A program made the position numbers and the translations under genes. Shown piece by piece: positions 9,049-19,736 of a stretch of DNA of 64,000 nt. The stretch's first letter is position 1. The number at the start of each line of letters is the position of its first letter. A model generated the notes under the pieces. That model had not been told where the DNA came from. It did no database searches and saw only the letters and a program-made list of their open reading frames with translations. The DNA is from Variovorax sp. PBL-H6 (GTDB taxonomy: Bacteria > Pseudomonadota > Gammaproteobacteria > Burkholderiales > Burkholderiaceae_C), in NCBI RefSeq assembly GCF_901827155.1, contig NZ_LR594659.1, positions 5,490,501 to 5,554,500 of the forward strand, read 5' to 3'.

Positions 9049-9867
9049 TCAGCCGACCACCTCCTCGGTCACCACCTCGAAGCGCTCGAGCGTGTGGTTG
9101 CCGAACACCATCGTGATCGGCACGTCGGCGGCATCGCGGCCGTGCGCGATCTTGATGCGGCCGATGCGCGGCGTGTTGTGCCGGGCGTCGAAGGTCCACC
9201 AGCGGTCGCCGAGGTAGACCTCGAACCAGGCGCTGAAGTCCATGGGGTAGGGCACCGGGGGGATGCCGATGTCGCCGAGATAGCCGGTGACGTAGCGGGC
9301 GGGCACGTTCATGCAGCGGCACAGCGTGATCGCGAGATGGGTGAAGTCGCGGCAAACGCCCACGCGCTCGCGCCACGCCTCCAGCGCGGTCCGGGTGGGG
9401 CGCGCGCTCTGGTAGTCGAAGACCAGGTGCTGGTGCACGTAGTCGCAGATCGCCTGCACCAGGGACCAGCCCTTGGGCACCTGGCCGAAGGTGCTCCAGG
9501 CGAAGGCCAGCAGCTCGCCGTCGACCTCGCAATAACGGCTGGGCAGCAGGAAGCGCAGGGTTTCCACCGGCAGCTGGTCAGGCATGTACTCGTACGCACC
9601 AAGGTTGACCGGGTCCGGCCATCCGGTGTCGAAGACCTGTGCCTCGTTGCGCAGGCGCACCCGCGTCACGCCGGCAGGCACGCGAACCCGTGCGCACTGG
9701 TTGTCGAAACCATCACGGTAGAAGTCGGTCGCGAGCGGCGGGCTGATGGTGGTGTTCTCGCCCCCGACGATGTCGCCGGCGCGCGAAGGGTGCACCTGGA
9801 GCATGTAGATCAGCGCAGTCGGCGCGGTCACGCCGAGTTCAATGTCGTAGCCGATTCGGATGAGCAT
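9049..9867 (-). CDS. Transglutaminase-like cysteine peptidase-fold protein
   Basis: 272 residues with an N-terminal beta-rich half and a transglutaminase-like core. The nucleophile segment is GVCRDFTHLAI (Cys172) and the aspartate is in WWTFDARHN (Asp227). The position that usually carries the catalytic histidine in an H-A-W-x-E motif reads S-A-W-F-E (Ser212). It may therefore be a divergent or inactive member. Such proteins in Proteobacteria are thought to act as peptidases or amidases and often occur with peptide-ligase-like genes, which are absent here. It is tail-to-tail with ligD, 3 bp apart. Confidence 0.8.
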   Translation of the reverse strand: MLIRIGYDIELGVTAPTALIYMLQVHPSRAGDIVGGENTTISPPLATDFYRDGFDNQCARVRVPAGVTRVRLRNEAQVFDTGWPDPVNLGAYEYMPDQLPVETLRFLLPSRYCEVDGELLAFAWSTFGQVPKGWSLVQAICDYVHQHLVFDYQSARPTRTALEAWRERVGVCRDFTHLAITLCRCMNVPARYVTGYLGDIGIPPVPYPMDFSAWFEVYLGDRWWTFDARHNTPRIGRIKIAHGRDAADVPITMVFGNHTLERFEVVTEEVVG

Positions 9868-10149
9868 GGGCTGTGGACTTCGCGAAAGTGGAGTGGATCA
9901 GGTGGAGGAAAGCGATCCTAAGCGCCGACGCAAGATTCATGCGTGGCCCGCAGCGCGAACGCACGTAGGCCGGACTTCGAATCCGTCAGTTCGGTCCTAC
10001 CGCGAACCGCTGGCCGCTCCCACAGACGCCGGTGCAGGGCCACTACGGGCGCCGGGCCGCGGGCAGCCTAAGCTGCCATTGAACGCGGTCGCATGTCGGC
10101 CGTGCCCCCCCCCAGCCCGCATCCCCACGCAACGACCCGGAGCGAAATC

Positions 10150-10290
10150 ATGGAGCTTTCCTCGCTGTTCAACACGCTTGACGCGGCATGGATCGACGAT
10201 GTCATCCTCTGGTCAGTGATGGCGGTGACGGGCATCGCCGGCCTCGCGGTCGTGGTCAACGCCCTGGACGTCTTCTTCGATGCCGGCTGA
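10150..10290 (+). CDS. Tiny single-pass membrane protein upstream of katE
   Basis: 46 residues: a short acidic N-terminus, then one hydrophobic helix (about residues 18-42, ILWSVMAVTGIAGLAVVVNA). The ATG at 10150 has a GGAG site 6 bases ahead. It ends 36 bp before katE on the same strand, so it is likely co-transcribed with the catalase. I recognise no family. The 282 bp upstream (9868-10149) hold no other gene that I can see and probably carry the promoter. Confidence 0.55.
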   Translation: MELSSLFNTLDAAWIDDVILWSVMAVTGIAGLAVVVNALDVFFDAG

Positions 10291-10326
10291 AGCCGCGGCG
10301 CTCCGGAACAACAGAAGGAACGCCCG

Positions 10327-12507
<2,181 letters not shown>

Positions 12508-12510
12508 GTG

Positions 12511-12528
12511 CCGCCCGCGTCGCGGGCG
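12511..12528 (+). terminator. Possible hairpin terminator after katE
   Basis: Immediately after the katE stop is a CGCCCGC / GCGGGCG stem of 7 bp with a 3-base loop. It lies between two converging genes. No T-run follows, so its strength as an intrinsic terminator is doubtful. Confidence 0.3.
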
Positions 12529-12539
12529 TGGCGCGGCGC

Positions 12540-13556
12540 TCAGCCGCGCGGCGCGATTCGCACGGCGGTCCCGCTCCGGCAGGCTTCCGCGATGGCCAGC
12601 GCCGTCTGCAGCGAACGCACGCCGTCCTCGCCGCTCGCGGCAGGCTGCCCACGGCCCACCATGGCCTCGCAAAAGCGCCGCACGCCCGTGACGTACAAGC
12701 CTTCGTGCTCGACCGGCATCACGCGTGCCCCCTCGGCATCGCGCAGCACCACCTCGCCGGCGGGCCGCACCGTCATCACGTCGCGGGCGACGATCGAGCC
12801 CTGCTCGCCGTGCACTTCGAAGCCGGTTTCGGCATGCCGCACCGTGTACGCCGCATGGATCTGCGCCAGCACGCCGTTGTCCATCCGCAGCACCGCCATC
12901 ACGCCGTCCTCGACGCCGTTCTTCGAAAGAAAACCGGCCTGGCTCATGCCTACCACCTCGACCGGCTCCGCACCGAGCGCAAAGCGCAGGGTGTCGGCGG
13001 CATGCACCCCGATGTCGAGGATCACGCCGCCGCCCGCCGCGGCGCTGTCGATGCGCCATCCCTGCACCTGCGGCCGCAGGTAGATCGCGTGGAAGATGCG
13101 TGCGAACAGGGGCCTGCCGATGGCACCGGCCTCGACCAGCTCGCGCACCTTCCGGTGCGTGGCCGCGTTGCGCAGGTGGTGGTTGGTCGCGAAGAGCACG
13201 CCCGCGCGGCGCGCCGCCTCGACCATGCGCCGGGCGTCCTCGACGGCCGTGGCGAGCGGCTTCTCGCACAGCACGTGCTTGCCCGCGGCAATCGCCGCCA
13301 GCGCATGGTCGCGATGCTGCTCGTTGGTGCTGCTGATGTAAACCGCCTGCACGGCGGGGTCGGCCAGCAGTGCCGGGACGCCGTCGCAGGCGCGTGGAAT
13401 CGCGTTCTCTTCGGCAAAGGCACGGGCGCGAGCAGCATCGCCGCTCGCGATTGCCACCACCGCATGGCCGGGCTGCGCGCGCACCGCCGCCAGCATGTGC
13501 TCGCGCGCAACGGTGCTGGCGCCGATGAAGCCCCAGCCGGTCACGGTTTCATTCAT
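12540..13556 (-). CDS. Gfo/Idh/MocA family NAD(P)-dependent dehydrogenase
   Basis: 338 residues. The N-terminal Rossmann fold (GWGFIGASTVARE) is followed by the family hallmark CEKPLA, in which the lysine is catalytic, and a GGGVILDIGVHAADTL segment carrying the second active-site region. These enzymes oxidise or reduce sugars, inositols or sugar acids. Its ATG overlaps the stop of the FAD-linked dehydrogenase by 4 bases, so it is translated from the same message and is the last gene of the IclR-controlled array. The substrate is presumably an intermediate of that pathway; it cannot be named from sequence. Confidence 0.88.
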   Translation of the reverse strand: MNETVTGWGFIGASTVAREHMLAAVRAQPGHAVVAIASGDAARARAFAEENAIPRACDGVPALLADPAVQAVYISSTNEQHRDHALAAIAAGKHVLCEKPLATAVEDARRMVEAARRAGVLFATNHHLRNAATHRKVRELVEAGAIGRPLFARIFHAIYLRPQVQGWRIDSAAAGGGVILDIGVHAADTLRFALGAEPVEVVGMSQAGFLSKNGVEDGVMAVLRMDNGVLAQIHAAYTVRHAETGFEVHGEQGSIVARDVMTVRPAGEVVLRDAEGARVMPVEHEGLYVTGVRRFCEAMVGRGQPAASGEDGVRSLQTALAIAEACRSGTAVRIAPRG

Positions 13557-15034
13557 TCTGTCTCTCCTGGTCGTGTGGGTGGTTCCGGCCGGAACATCTT
13601 TCCCGGGTTCATGATGCCTTTCGGGTCCAGCGCCTGCTTGATGCTGCGCATCAGGGCCACGCCTTCGCCATGTTCGGCGACCAGCTGGTGCATGCGGTGC
13701 AAGCCGATGCCGTGCTCGCCGGTGCAGGTGCCGCCGAGGCCGATCGCGCGCAGCGCCACGCGCTCGGCCAGCGCCTCCGCCCGGGCACGTTCGTCCTCGC
13801 TCTTCGGATCGAAAAGAATGCCGAGGTGGAAGTTGCCGTCGCCGACGTGGCCCACCAGCGGCGCGACCAGGCCGCTGTCCGCCACGTCGGCGAGGGTCTG
13901 CTCGATGCATTCGACCAGCGCGGCGATCGGCACGCAGGCATCGGTGCCGATCATCCGGCAGCCCGGGCGCAGGGCCAGGTTGGCGTAGGTCACGTCGTGC
14001 CGCGCCTTCCACAGCCGGCTGCGGTCCTCGGGCCGCTCGGCCCAGGCGAAGCCGCTGCCACCGCCGTCGGCGGCGATCTGCTCCAGCAGCTCGATCTGCT
14101 CGCGCACCGAGGCCGGCGTGCCGTGGAACTCGATGAAAAGCGTGGGCAGCGGCGAGAGGCCTTCGAGCTTCGAGTAGGCGATGCAGGCGCCCATCTGCAC
14201 GGCGTCGAGCAGCTCGATGCGCGCGACCGGTATGCCCATCTGCAGCGTGGTGATCACGGACCGCACCGCCGCCGGCAGATCGGCGAACTGGCAGACGGCC
14301 GCCTGCACCGTCTCGGGCAGCCCCCACAGCCGCAGCTGCAGTTCGGTGACGATGCCGAGCACCCCTTCGCTGCCGACGAAGAGCCGCGTCAGGTCCAGGC
14401 CTGCCGCGGTCTTGCGCGCGCGTGTCCCGGTGCGAACGATGCGGCCGTCCGCCGTCACCACCGTGAGCCCCAGCACCGCGTCGCGCATGGTGCCGTAGCG
14501 CACCGCGGCAGTGCCCGAGGCGCGGGTCGAGGCCATGCCGCCCAGGCTCGCATCGGCGCCCGGGTCGATCGGGAAGAACAGGCCCTGGTCGCGCACTGCC
14601 GCATTGAGCCGCAGCCGCGTCACGCCGGCCTGCACCCGGCAGTCCAGCGAATCGGCGCTGACATCGAGGATGCGGTCCATGCGCGAGAGGTCCAGGCTGA
14701 TGCCGCCGTGGACCGCCGCCACGTGCGCCTCCAGCGAGGTCCCGGTGCCGAAGGGCACGATCGGGACGCCGGCCTCGAAGCATTGGCGAGCGACGAAGGC
14801 CACTTCCTCGTTGTCGAGCGGAAAGAGCACCGCGTCCGGCCGGCTGCTGATGGGCACGCCCTCGCCGCCGCCGGCATGGTGATCGAGCACCGGCGCCGCG
14901 GTGCTGACGCGATCGCCCAGGCGCTGCCGCAGGGCGGGCAGGAGCGCCTGCACGCGGCGGGCCGTCTCCACGCGGTCCCAGCGCGGATCGGCGGGCTCAG
15001 GCGCCGAGGTAGGTCTGGCGGACGTAGTCGTCAT
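13553..15034 (-). CDS. FAD-linked 2-hydroxyacid dehydrogenase (D-lactate/glycolate oxidase-like)
   Basis: 493 residues of the FAD-binding PCMH family (Dld/GlcD-like). The FAD site is visible as VPIVPFGTGTSLEAHV and DPGADASLGGMASTRASG, and the C-terminal half has the metal/substrate histidines in VGHVGDGNFH and the TGEHGIGL motif. Such flavoproteins oxidise D-2-hydroxyacids to 2-oxoacids. The ATG at 15034 overlaps the end of livF by 38 bases; a GTG at about 14971 is an alternative that would avoid the overlap. It is embedded in the array and coupled to the downstream Gfo/Idh/MocA gene. Confidence 0.88.
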   Translation of the reverse strand: MTTTSARPTSAPEPADPRWDRVETARRVQALLPALRQRLGDRVSTAAPVLDHHAGGGEGVPISSRPDAVLFPLDNEEVAFVARQCFEAGVPIVPFGTGTSLEAHVAAVHGGISLDLSRMDRILDVSADSLDCRVQAGVTRLRLNAAVRDQGLFFPIDPGADASLGGMASTRASGTAAVRYGTMRDAVLGLTVVTADGRIVRTGTRARKTAAGLDLTRLFVGSEGVLGIVTELQLRLWGLPETVQAAVCQFADLPAAVRSVITTLQMGIPVARIELLDAVQMGACIAYSKLEGLSPLPTLFIEFHGTPASVREQIELLEQIAADGGGSGFAWAERPEDRSRLWKARHDVTYANLALRPGCRMIGTDACVPIAALVECIEQTLADVADSGLVAPLVGHVGDGNFHLGILFDPKSEDERARAEALAERVALRAIGLGGTCTGEHGIGLHRMHQLVAEHGEGVALMRSIKQALDPKGIMNPGKMFRPEPPTRPGETE

Positions 15035-15773
15035 GCATCAACCGGGCGGCCGGCCCTTCCAGCGCCACCGCGCCGTTCTCCAGCACGTAGCCGTGATCGG
15101 AAATGCCGAGCGCGGCATAGGCGTTCTGCTCCACGATCAGCACCGTGCGCCCGGTCTGCGCAATGCGGCGGATGTCGGCGAACATCTCGGTCGTGAGCTT
15201 GGGCGAGATGCCCATCGAGGGCTCGTCCAGCAGCAGCAGCGAGGGGTTGGACATCAGGCCGCGCCCGATCGCCAGCATCTGCTGCTCGCCGCCGGAGAGC
15301 ACGCCTCCCATCATGTGCGCCTTCTTCGCGAGCACGGGGAAGAGCGCATACACCTCGTCGAGCGTGCGTGCCACCGCCGCCGCATCCTTGCGCCGCACGT
15401 AGGCGCCGACCTCCAGGTTCTCCAGCACCGTCAAGGTGGAGAAGATGCGCCGCCGCTGGGGCACGCAGGCCACGCCGGCGGCAATGATGGCTTCGGTCGA
15501 CAGCTTGGCGATCGACCGGCCCTCGAGCTCGACGGCACCAGCCGCCGGGCGCAGCCGGCCCATCACGAGGTTGAGCGTGGTGGACTTGCCCGCGCCATTG
15601 GCGCCGATGAGCGACACCACCTGCCCACGGCGCACCGACACGCCGACGCCGAACAGCACCTGCGCCTTGCCGTAGTACGCATCGGCCGCGCGGATCTCCA
15701 GCACGAGCGGCGGCGCCTCGGCGGGCGCGGGCGCCGGGCCCGGCGTTCGGTCGAGCACCGTCTCCACCGCCAT
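14997..15773 (-). CDS. livF: Branched-chain-type ABC transporter ATPase LivF
   Basis: 258 residues. ATPase with Walker A GANGAGKST (Lys63), ABC signature LSGGEQQML, Walker B LLLLDEPS and the H-loop region replaced by the usual LivF-type EQN sequence (VLIVEQNA). LivF subunits pair with LivG on the cytoplasmic face of LivH-LivM importers. About 25 residues of Pro/Ala-rich sequence precede the domain. Its ATG shares one base with the stop of the binding-protein gene (TGATG), a sign of coupled translation. The transported ligand may well be something other than an amino acid, given the neighbours. Confidence 0.93.
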   Translation of the reverse strand: MAVETVLDRTPGPAPAPAEAPPLVLEIRAADAYYGKAQVLFGVGVSVRRGQVVSLIGANGAGKSTTLNLVMGRLRPAAGAVELEGRSIAKLSTEAIIAAGVACVPQRRRIFSTLTVLENLEVGAYVRRKDAAAVARTLDEVYALFPVLAKKAHMMGGVLSGGEQQMLAIGRGLMSNPSLLLLDEPSMGISPKLTTEMFADIRRIAQTGRTVLIVEQNAYAALGISDHGYVLENGAVALEGPAARLMHDDYVRQTYLGA

Positions 15774-16912
15774 CAGAAGCGCACCGTGGACTTCACGACC
15801 GGCTGGCCCTTCTGGACCTCGATGATGTTGATCTGGTGGTTGCAGTCGCCGTTGGCCTCGCAGCGGTAATCGGCCAGCACGCCCTTGTGCGAGATCTTGC
15901 CGAAGGCCTCGCGGATCTTCATCGGGTCGGTGGAGCCGGCCTGCCTGATCGCCTTGGCCAGCAGCCACGTGGCGTCGTAGTAGGTGGCGGCATAGAGCTC
16001 GGTCTCGGTCTTGGTGCGGGCCTCGTATTTCTTCACGAACCCCTGCACGGCCGGGTCGGGGTTGCCGGGCACGAAGTCGCTGGAACTCAAGGCGCCCTCG
16101 CCCGCTTCGGCCGCGAGCTTGACGAACACCGGCTGGCTCAGCGAGGTGCTGCCCGCGAACTTCATCGTCAGGCCGAGCTGCTTGGCCTGGCGCACGATCA
16201 GCGCGGCCTCGTTGTCGTGGGTCCACAAGATCACCAGGCCCACGCCCGCGTCGCGCAGCCGGCCCAGCTGTGCCGAGAAGTCCTTGTCTTCGGGGTTGTG
16301 CGTTTCCACGCTCACCGGCTTGAGGCCGGCCTCCTCGATCTGCTGGATCACGCGGTCGGCCCCGGCCTTGCCGAAATCGTCGTTGATCGACAGCACGCCC
16401 AGCTTGTCGATCTTCAGGCTGTTGCGTGCGTATTCGACCAGCGCCTTGGCCTGCAGGTTGTCGTTGGCGCGGTTGCGCAGCACCGTCTTGCAGTTGTTGG
16501 CGGTGACCGGCACGCCGCTGGCGCCGGTCACCGAGACGGCGTTGCCGCAGTAGATCTTCTGCGTGGCGAGCTGGGCGACCGAGAAGTGCGGGCCGACGAA
16601 GGCGGTCACCTTGTGCATCTTGACCAGCTTGTTGACGGCGTTGATGGCGACGTTCGGGTTGTCCGCCTGGTCGTCCTCGAACACCACTTTCAGCGGCTTG
16701 CCGAGCACGCCGCCGTCCTTGTTGATCTCATCCACCGCCAGCTCCACGCCCTGCTTGAAATAGCGCCCGAGGTTGGCGCGCGGACCGGTCAGCGGGGCGG
16801 CGGCGCCGATGGTCACTGCTTCCTGGGCCGCGGCCGGCGCACCGGCGGCGAAGCAGGCCAGGGTGAGCGCCGCGGTCCATGCGGGGGCGAAGCGTCGAAT
16901 GCGAAATGACAT
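15773..16912 (-). CDS. Periplasmic binding protein of a Liv-type ABC transporter
   Basis: 379 residues, with a signal peptide (basic start, hydrophobic core, cleavage near AAAQEA at about residues 27-30) and the two-lobed type I periplasmic binding fold of the Leu/Ile/Val-binding family. Visible landmarks are APLTGPRANLG, AVDEINKDGGV, GPHFS and the SINDDFGKAG hinge-side motif. Two cysteine pairs are possible (Cys at GNAVSV region and in YRCEANGDC). It lies between the fused livMG gene and livF. The start at 16912 has a GGAGA site. The ligand is unknown. Confidence 0.9.
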   Translation of the reverse strand: MSFRIRRFAPAWTAALTLACFAAGAPAAAQEAVTIGAAAPLTGPRANLGRYFKQGVELAVDEINKDGGVLGKPLKVVFEDDQADNPNVAINAVNKLVKMHKVTAFVGPHFSVAQLATQKIYCGNAVSVTGASGVPVTANNCKTVLRNRANDNLQAKALVEYARNSLKIDKLGVLSINDDFGKAGADRVIQQIEEAGLKPVSVETHNPEDKDFSAQLGRLRDAGVGLVILWTHDNEAALIVRQAKQLGLTMKFAGSTSLSQPVFVKLAAEAGEGALSSSDFVPGNPDPAVQGFVKKYEARTKTETELYAATYYDATWLLAKAIRQAGSTDPMKIREAFGKISHKGVLADYRCEANGDCNHQINIIEVQKGQPVVKSTVRF

Positions 16913-16972
16913 GGTGTCTCCGTTCTTGGGAAATGGGCCGTGCTTGGCCGCTGGGGTTTGCAATGCGTGTTC

Positions 16973-18856
16973 TCAGGCGATGCGCGCCGCGGGCGGCGCG
17001 GACGTAGCGTCGGCGACGCCTGCGGATGGGGCGGAAGGCGCGGCGGGCGTCGGGTCGGCGGGGCCCAAGGTCGCTGCCGCGTCGTAGCCGGCGCGCTCGC
17101 CCAGGTAGGCTTCGATGACGGCCGGGTCGGCCTGGATCTCGGCCGGCGTGCCCTCGGCGATCTTCTCGCCCAGGTTGAGGACCACGACACGGTCGCACAT
17201 CGCCATGACGAGCTTGATGCGGTGCTCGACCACGAGCACGGTGGTGCCCTGGGCGCGCAGCTTCTGCAGGATGCCGGCCAGCTCCATCACCAGCCCGCCG
17301 CGCAGGCCGGCCGCGGGCTCGTCCAGCAGCAGCAGGCGCGGCCGGTTGACCGTGGCGCGCGCCAGCTCCACCAGGCGGCTCTGGCCGAAGGACAGGTCGC
17401 CTGCCCGGCGCGCCGCGAGAAAGCCGATGCCCATGGCGTCCAGCGCCTGCTGCGCCGCGGCGAGGGCGGCAGCTTCGCTGCCGCCCGGCGCCTCGGCGCG
17501 CCAGGCCAGCATCACGTTCTCGAGCACCGTCATCGACTCCCACAGCCGCACGTTCTGGAAGATCCGCGCCACGCCGCGCGCATGGATGTCCCAGGGCGCG
17601 AGCCGGGTGATGTCCGCGCCGTCCAGTTCCACCGTGCCGGCATCGGCGCGCAACAGGCCGGCGCAGCTGTTGATGAAGGTCGACTTGCCGGAGCCGTTGG
17701 GACCGATGACGCCGAGGATCTCGCCCTGGCGCACATCGAGATCGACTCCCTGCAGCGCATAGACGCCGCCGAAATGCTTGGCCAGGCCTCGCACGCGCAT
17801 CAGCACCGGCGCCTGCGCGCCGGGTGCAGCCGGGCGCTCTGCCGGCGCGGAGCCCGCCGGCTCCTGCGGCAGCGCCAGCACACCGCCCGTTTGCCGGCCC
17901 TGCTGCGCCTGCGGCAGCCAGGGTGCGAGCAGCCAGTCGCCCAGCACGCCGAGGCCGCGCGGCGCCACCAGCAGCACGACCACCACGCCGAGGCCGAAAG
18001 CCGCCATGTAGTAGAGCTGCAGGTCCCGCAGCGCTTCCGGCAGGATGGTGACCACCGCGGCGCCCAGCACCGTGCCGCCGATCGAGCCGAGCCCGCCGAT
18101 GACGGTCATCAGCAGCAGCCTGATGCTCTCGGCAATGAGGAAGCTGTTCGGCGAGATGAAGCCGTTGACGAGCACGTAGAGCCCGCCGGCCAGCGCACCG
18201 AACACGCTGCACAGCACGAAGGCGCGGATCTTGGTGCGGCGCGAGTCGACGCCCATCGATTCGGCGGCCAGCTCGTCGTCGCGCACGGCCCGCATCTGGC
18301 GGCCCAGGCGACGGCCGTAGAGACGCAGCGCGATCGCATAGACCGCCACCAGCGCGCCGAGCAGCGGCAGGTAGAGCTGCAGGTCGGTGTCCGCGCCGAG
18401 CGCCGGGAAGAACGTGGGCGCCGGCACGTCGCGCAGGCCCATCGGCCCGCCCGTGACCTTGGCCTCGTTGAGCACCACCTGGCGGAAGATCTCGTTGAGG
18501 GCCAGCGTGACGATCGCGAGGTAGTGGCCCTTGATGCGCATCGCCAGCAGGCCCAGCGCGACGCCCACGAGCGCGGCCAGCACGATGGCGCCCGGCAGTG
18601 CGAGCCACCAGGGCAACGCGAAGCGCACCATCCCGAGCCCTGTCGCATAGGCGCCGACGCCCATCAGCGCGGCCTGGCCCAGCACGATCTGCCCCGTCAT
18701 GCCGGTGGCGATGTTGAGGCCCAGCGCCGCGATGGCCGCGATCCAGGTCAGGTTGAGGATGTGGATCCAGTAGCTGTTGGCGCCGCTCGCCCACGGCAGC
18801 ACCGCGAAGGCGGCGACGAGGGCGGCGAGCAGCAGTTTGCGTGGCAGCATGTGCAT
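16973..18856 (-). CDS. Fused LivM-LivG: ABC permease and ATPase in one chain
   Basis: 627 residues. Residues 1 to about 305 are a LivM-type permease with about ten hydrophobic segments and the conserved GGLGSIGG turn. A Pro/Ala/Gln-rich linker (about 310-350) leads to a LivG-type ATPase with Walker A GPNGSGKST (Lys391), signature LSFGQ, Walker B LLLLDEP and a VEHRI H-loop. A disordered Pro/Ala tail closes the protein. Separate LivM and LivG are the rule; fused forms exist in some Burkholderiales and related groups. The signature has F in place of the usual G. A GAGGAG site precedes the ATG; livH ends 7 bp upstream. Confidence 0.92.
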   Translation of the reverse strand: MHMLPRKLLLAALVAAFAVLPWASGANSYWIHILNLTWIAAIAALGLNIATGMTGQIVLGQAALMGVGAYATGLGMVRFALPWWLALPGAIVLAALVGVALGLLAMRIKGHYLAIVTLALNEIFRQVVLNEAKVTGGPMGLRDVPAPTFFPALGADTDLQLYLPLLGALVAVYAIALRLYGRRLGRQMRAVRDDELAAESMGVDSRRTKIRAFVLCSVFGALAGGLYVLVNGFISPNSFLIAESIRLLLMTVIGGLGSIGGTVLGAAVVTILPEALRDLQLYYMAAFGLGVVVVLLVAPRGLGVLGDWLLAPWLPQAQQGRQTGGVLALPQEPAGSAPAERPAAPGAQAPVLMRVRGLAKHFGGVYALQGVDLDVRQGEILGVIGPNGSGKSTFINSCAGLLRADAGTVELDGADITRLAPWDIHARGVARIFQNVRLWESMTVLENVMLAWRAEAPGGSEAAALAAAQQALDAMGIGFLAARRAGDLSFGQSRLVELARATVNRPRLLLLDEPAAGLRGGLVMELAGILQKLRAQGTTVLVVEHRIKLVMAMCDRVVVLNLGEKIAEGTPAEIQADPAVIEAYLGERAGYDAAATLGPADPTPAAPSAPSAGVADATSAPPAARIA

Positions 18857-18863
18857 CGTCTCC

Positions 18864-19736
18864 TCAGGCCCGGTCGGCCTGCCGCTCGGGCAGCAGGCCC
18901 TGCGGGCGCACCGCCAGGAAGACGAGCAGCAGCACGAAGGCGATCGCTTCCTTGTAGGTCGACGAGATCCAGTAGGCGCCCAGGTTCTCGCCGAGTCCGA
19001 GCAGCAGGCCGCCGATGATCGCGCCCGGGATGCTGCCGAAGCCGCCGATGATCATGGCGACGAAGCCCTTGAGCCCGACCATGCCGCCCATCTCGGTGGT
19101 CACGAAGAAGAGCGGCGCGAGCAGGATGCCGGCCAGCGCCGCCAGCACGCTGGAGTACGCGAAGGTGCCGGCCAGCACCTTCTGCACCGGGATGCCCATC
19201 AGCGCGGCCGTGTCGCGGTCCAGCGCGACGGCGCGCATCATCTTGCCGGCCATGGTGCGGCGAAGCACCAGTTGCTGCAGCAGCGTGAGCACGATCACCA
19301 CGCCGAGGATCAGCAGCTGGTGCCAGCCGATGGTCACGCCCATCAGCTGCAGCCCGCCCTGGCCGAGCGGGCTCGGGTACAGCAGCGGTTCCGGTCCGTA
19401 GAGGATGTGCGCCATCTCCCGCAGGAAGATGCCGAAGCCGACGGTGGCGATGATCGACACCAGCGGCCGCTGGGCCTGCAGCCGGGCGAACACCACGCGC
19501 GAGAACAGCGCGCCCAGCAAGGCCATCACGACCGCGGCGGACAGCGCCGCGACCAGGAACGGAAAGCCCAGCGCGGTGATGAAGGTCGCCACGAAGATGT
19601 AGGCCGAGAACGTGACGAACTCGCCGGCCGCGAAGTTGACGATGGCCATGGTTCGCCAGACGAAGGCATAGCCGAGCGCGATCAGCGCGTAGATCGCGCC
19701 CATGGCCAGGCCGCTGACGGCGATCTGCCCGATCAT
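18864..19736 (-). CDS. livH: Liv-type ABC transporter permease LivH
   Basis: 290 residues with about eight membrane segments and the LivH features GAIYALIALGYAFVWRTM, NFAAGEF and the cytoplasmic-loop/turn sequence GGFGSIPGAIIGG. It forms the inner-membrane channel together with the LivM half of the fusion downstream. Its ATG overlaps the stop of the FAD oxidoreductase by 4 bases, tying the ABC system to the upstream TRAP and enzyme genes on one message. Confidence 0.92.
   Translation of the reverse strand: MIGQIAVSGLAMGAIYALIALGYAFVWRTMAIVNFAAGEFVTFSAYIFVATFITALGFPFLVAALSAAVVMALLGALFSRVVFARLQAQRPLVSIIATVGFGIFLREMAHILYGPEPLLYPSPLGQGGLQLMGVTIGWHQLLILGVVIVLTLLQQLVLRRTMAGKMMRAVALDRDTAALMGIPVQKVLAGTFAYSSVLAALAGILLAPLFFVTTEMGGMVGLKGFVAMIIGGFGSIPGAIIGGLLLGLGENLGAYWISSTYKEAIAFVLLLVFLAVRPQGLLPERQADRA

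Noticed and set aside
16940..19018. A 692-codon frame opposite livMG
   Set aside because: Antisense shadow; composition (Gln, His, Arg) is typical of reversed GC-rich coding DNA.
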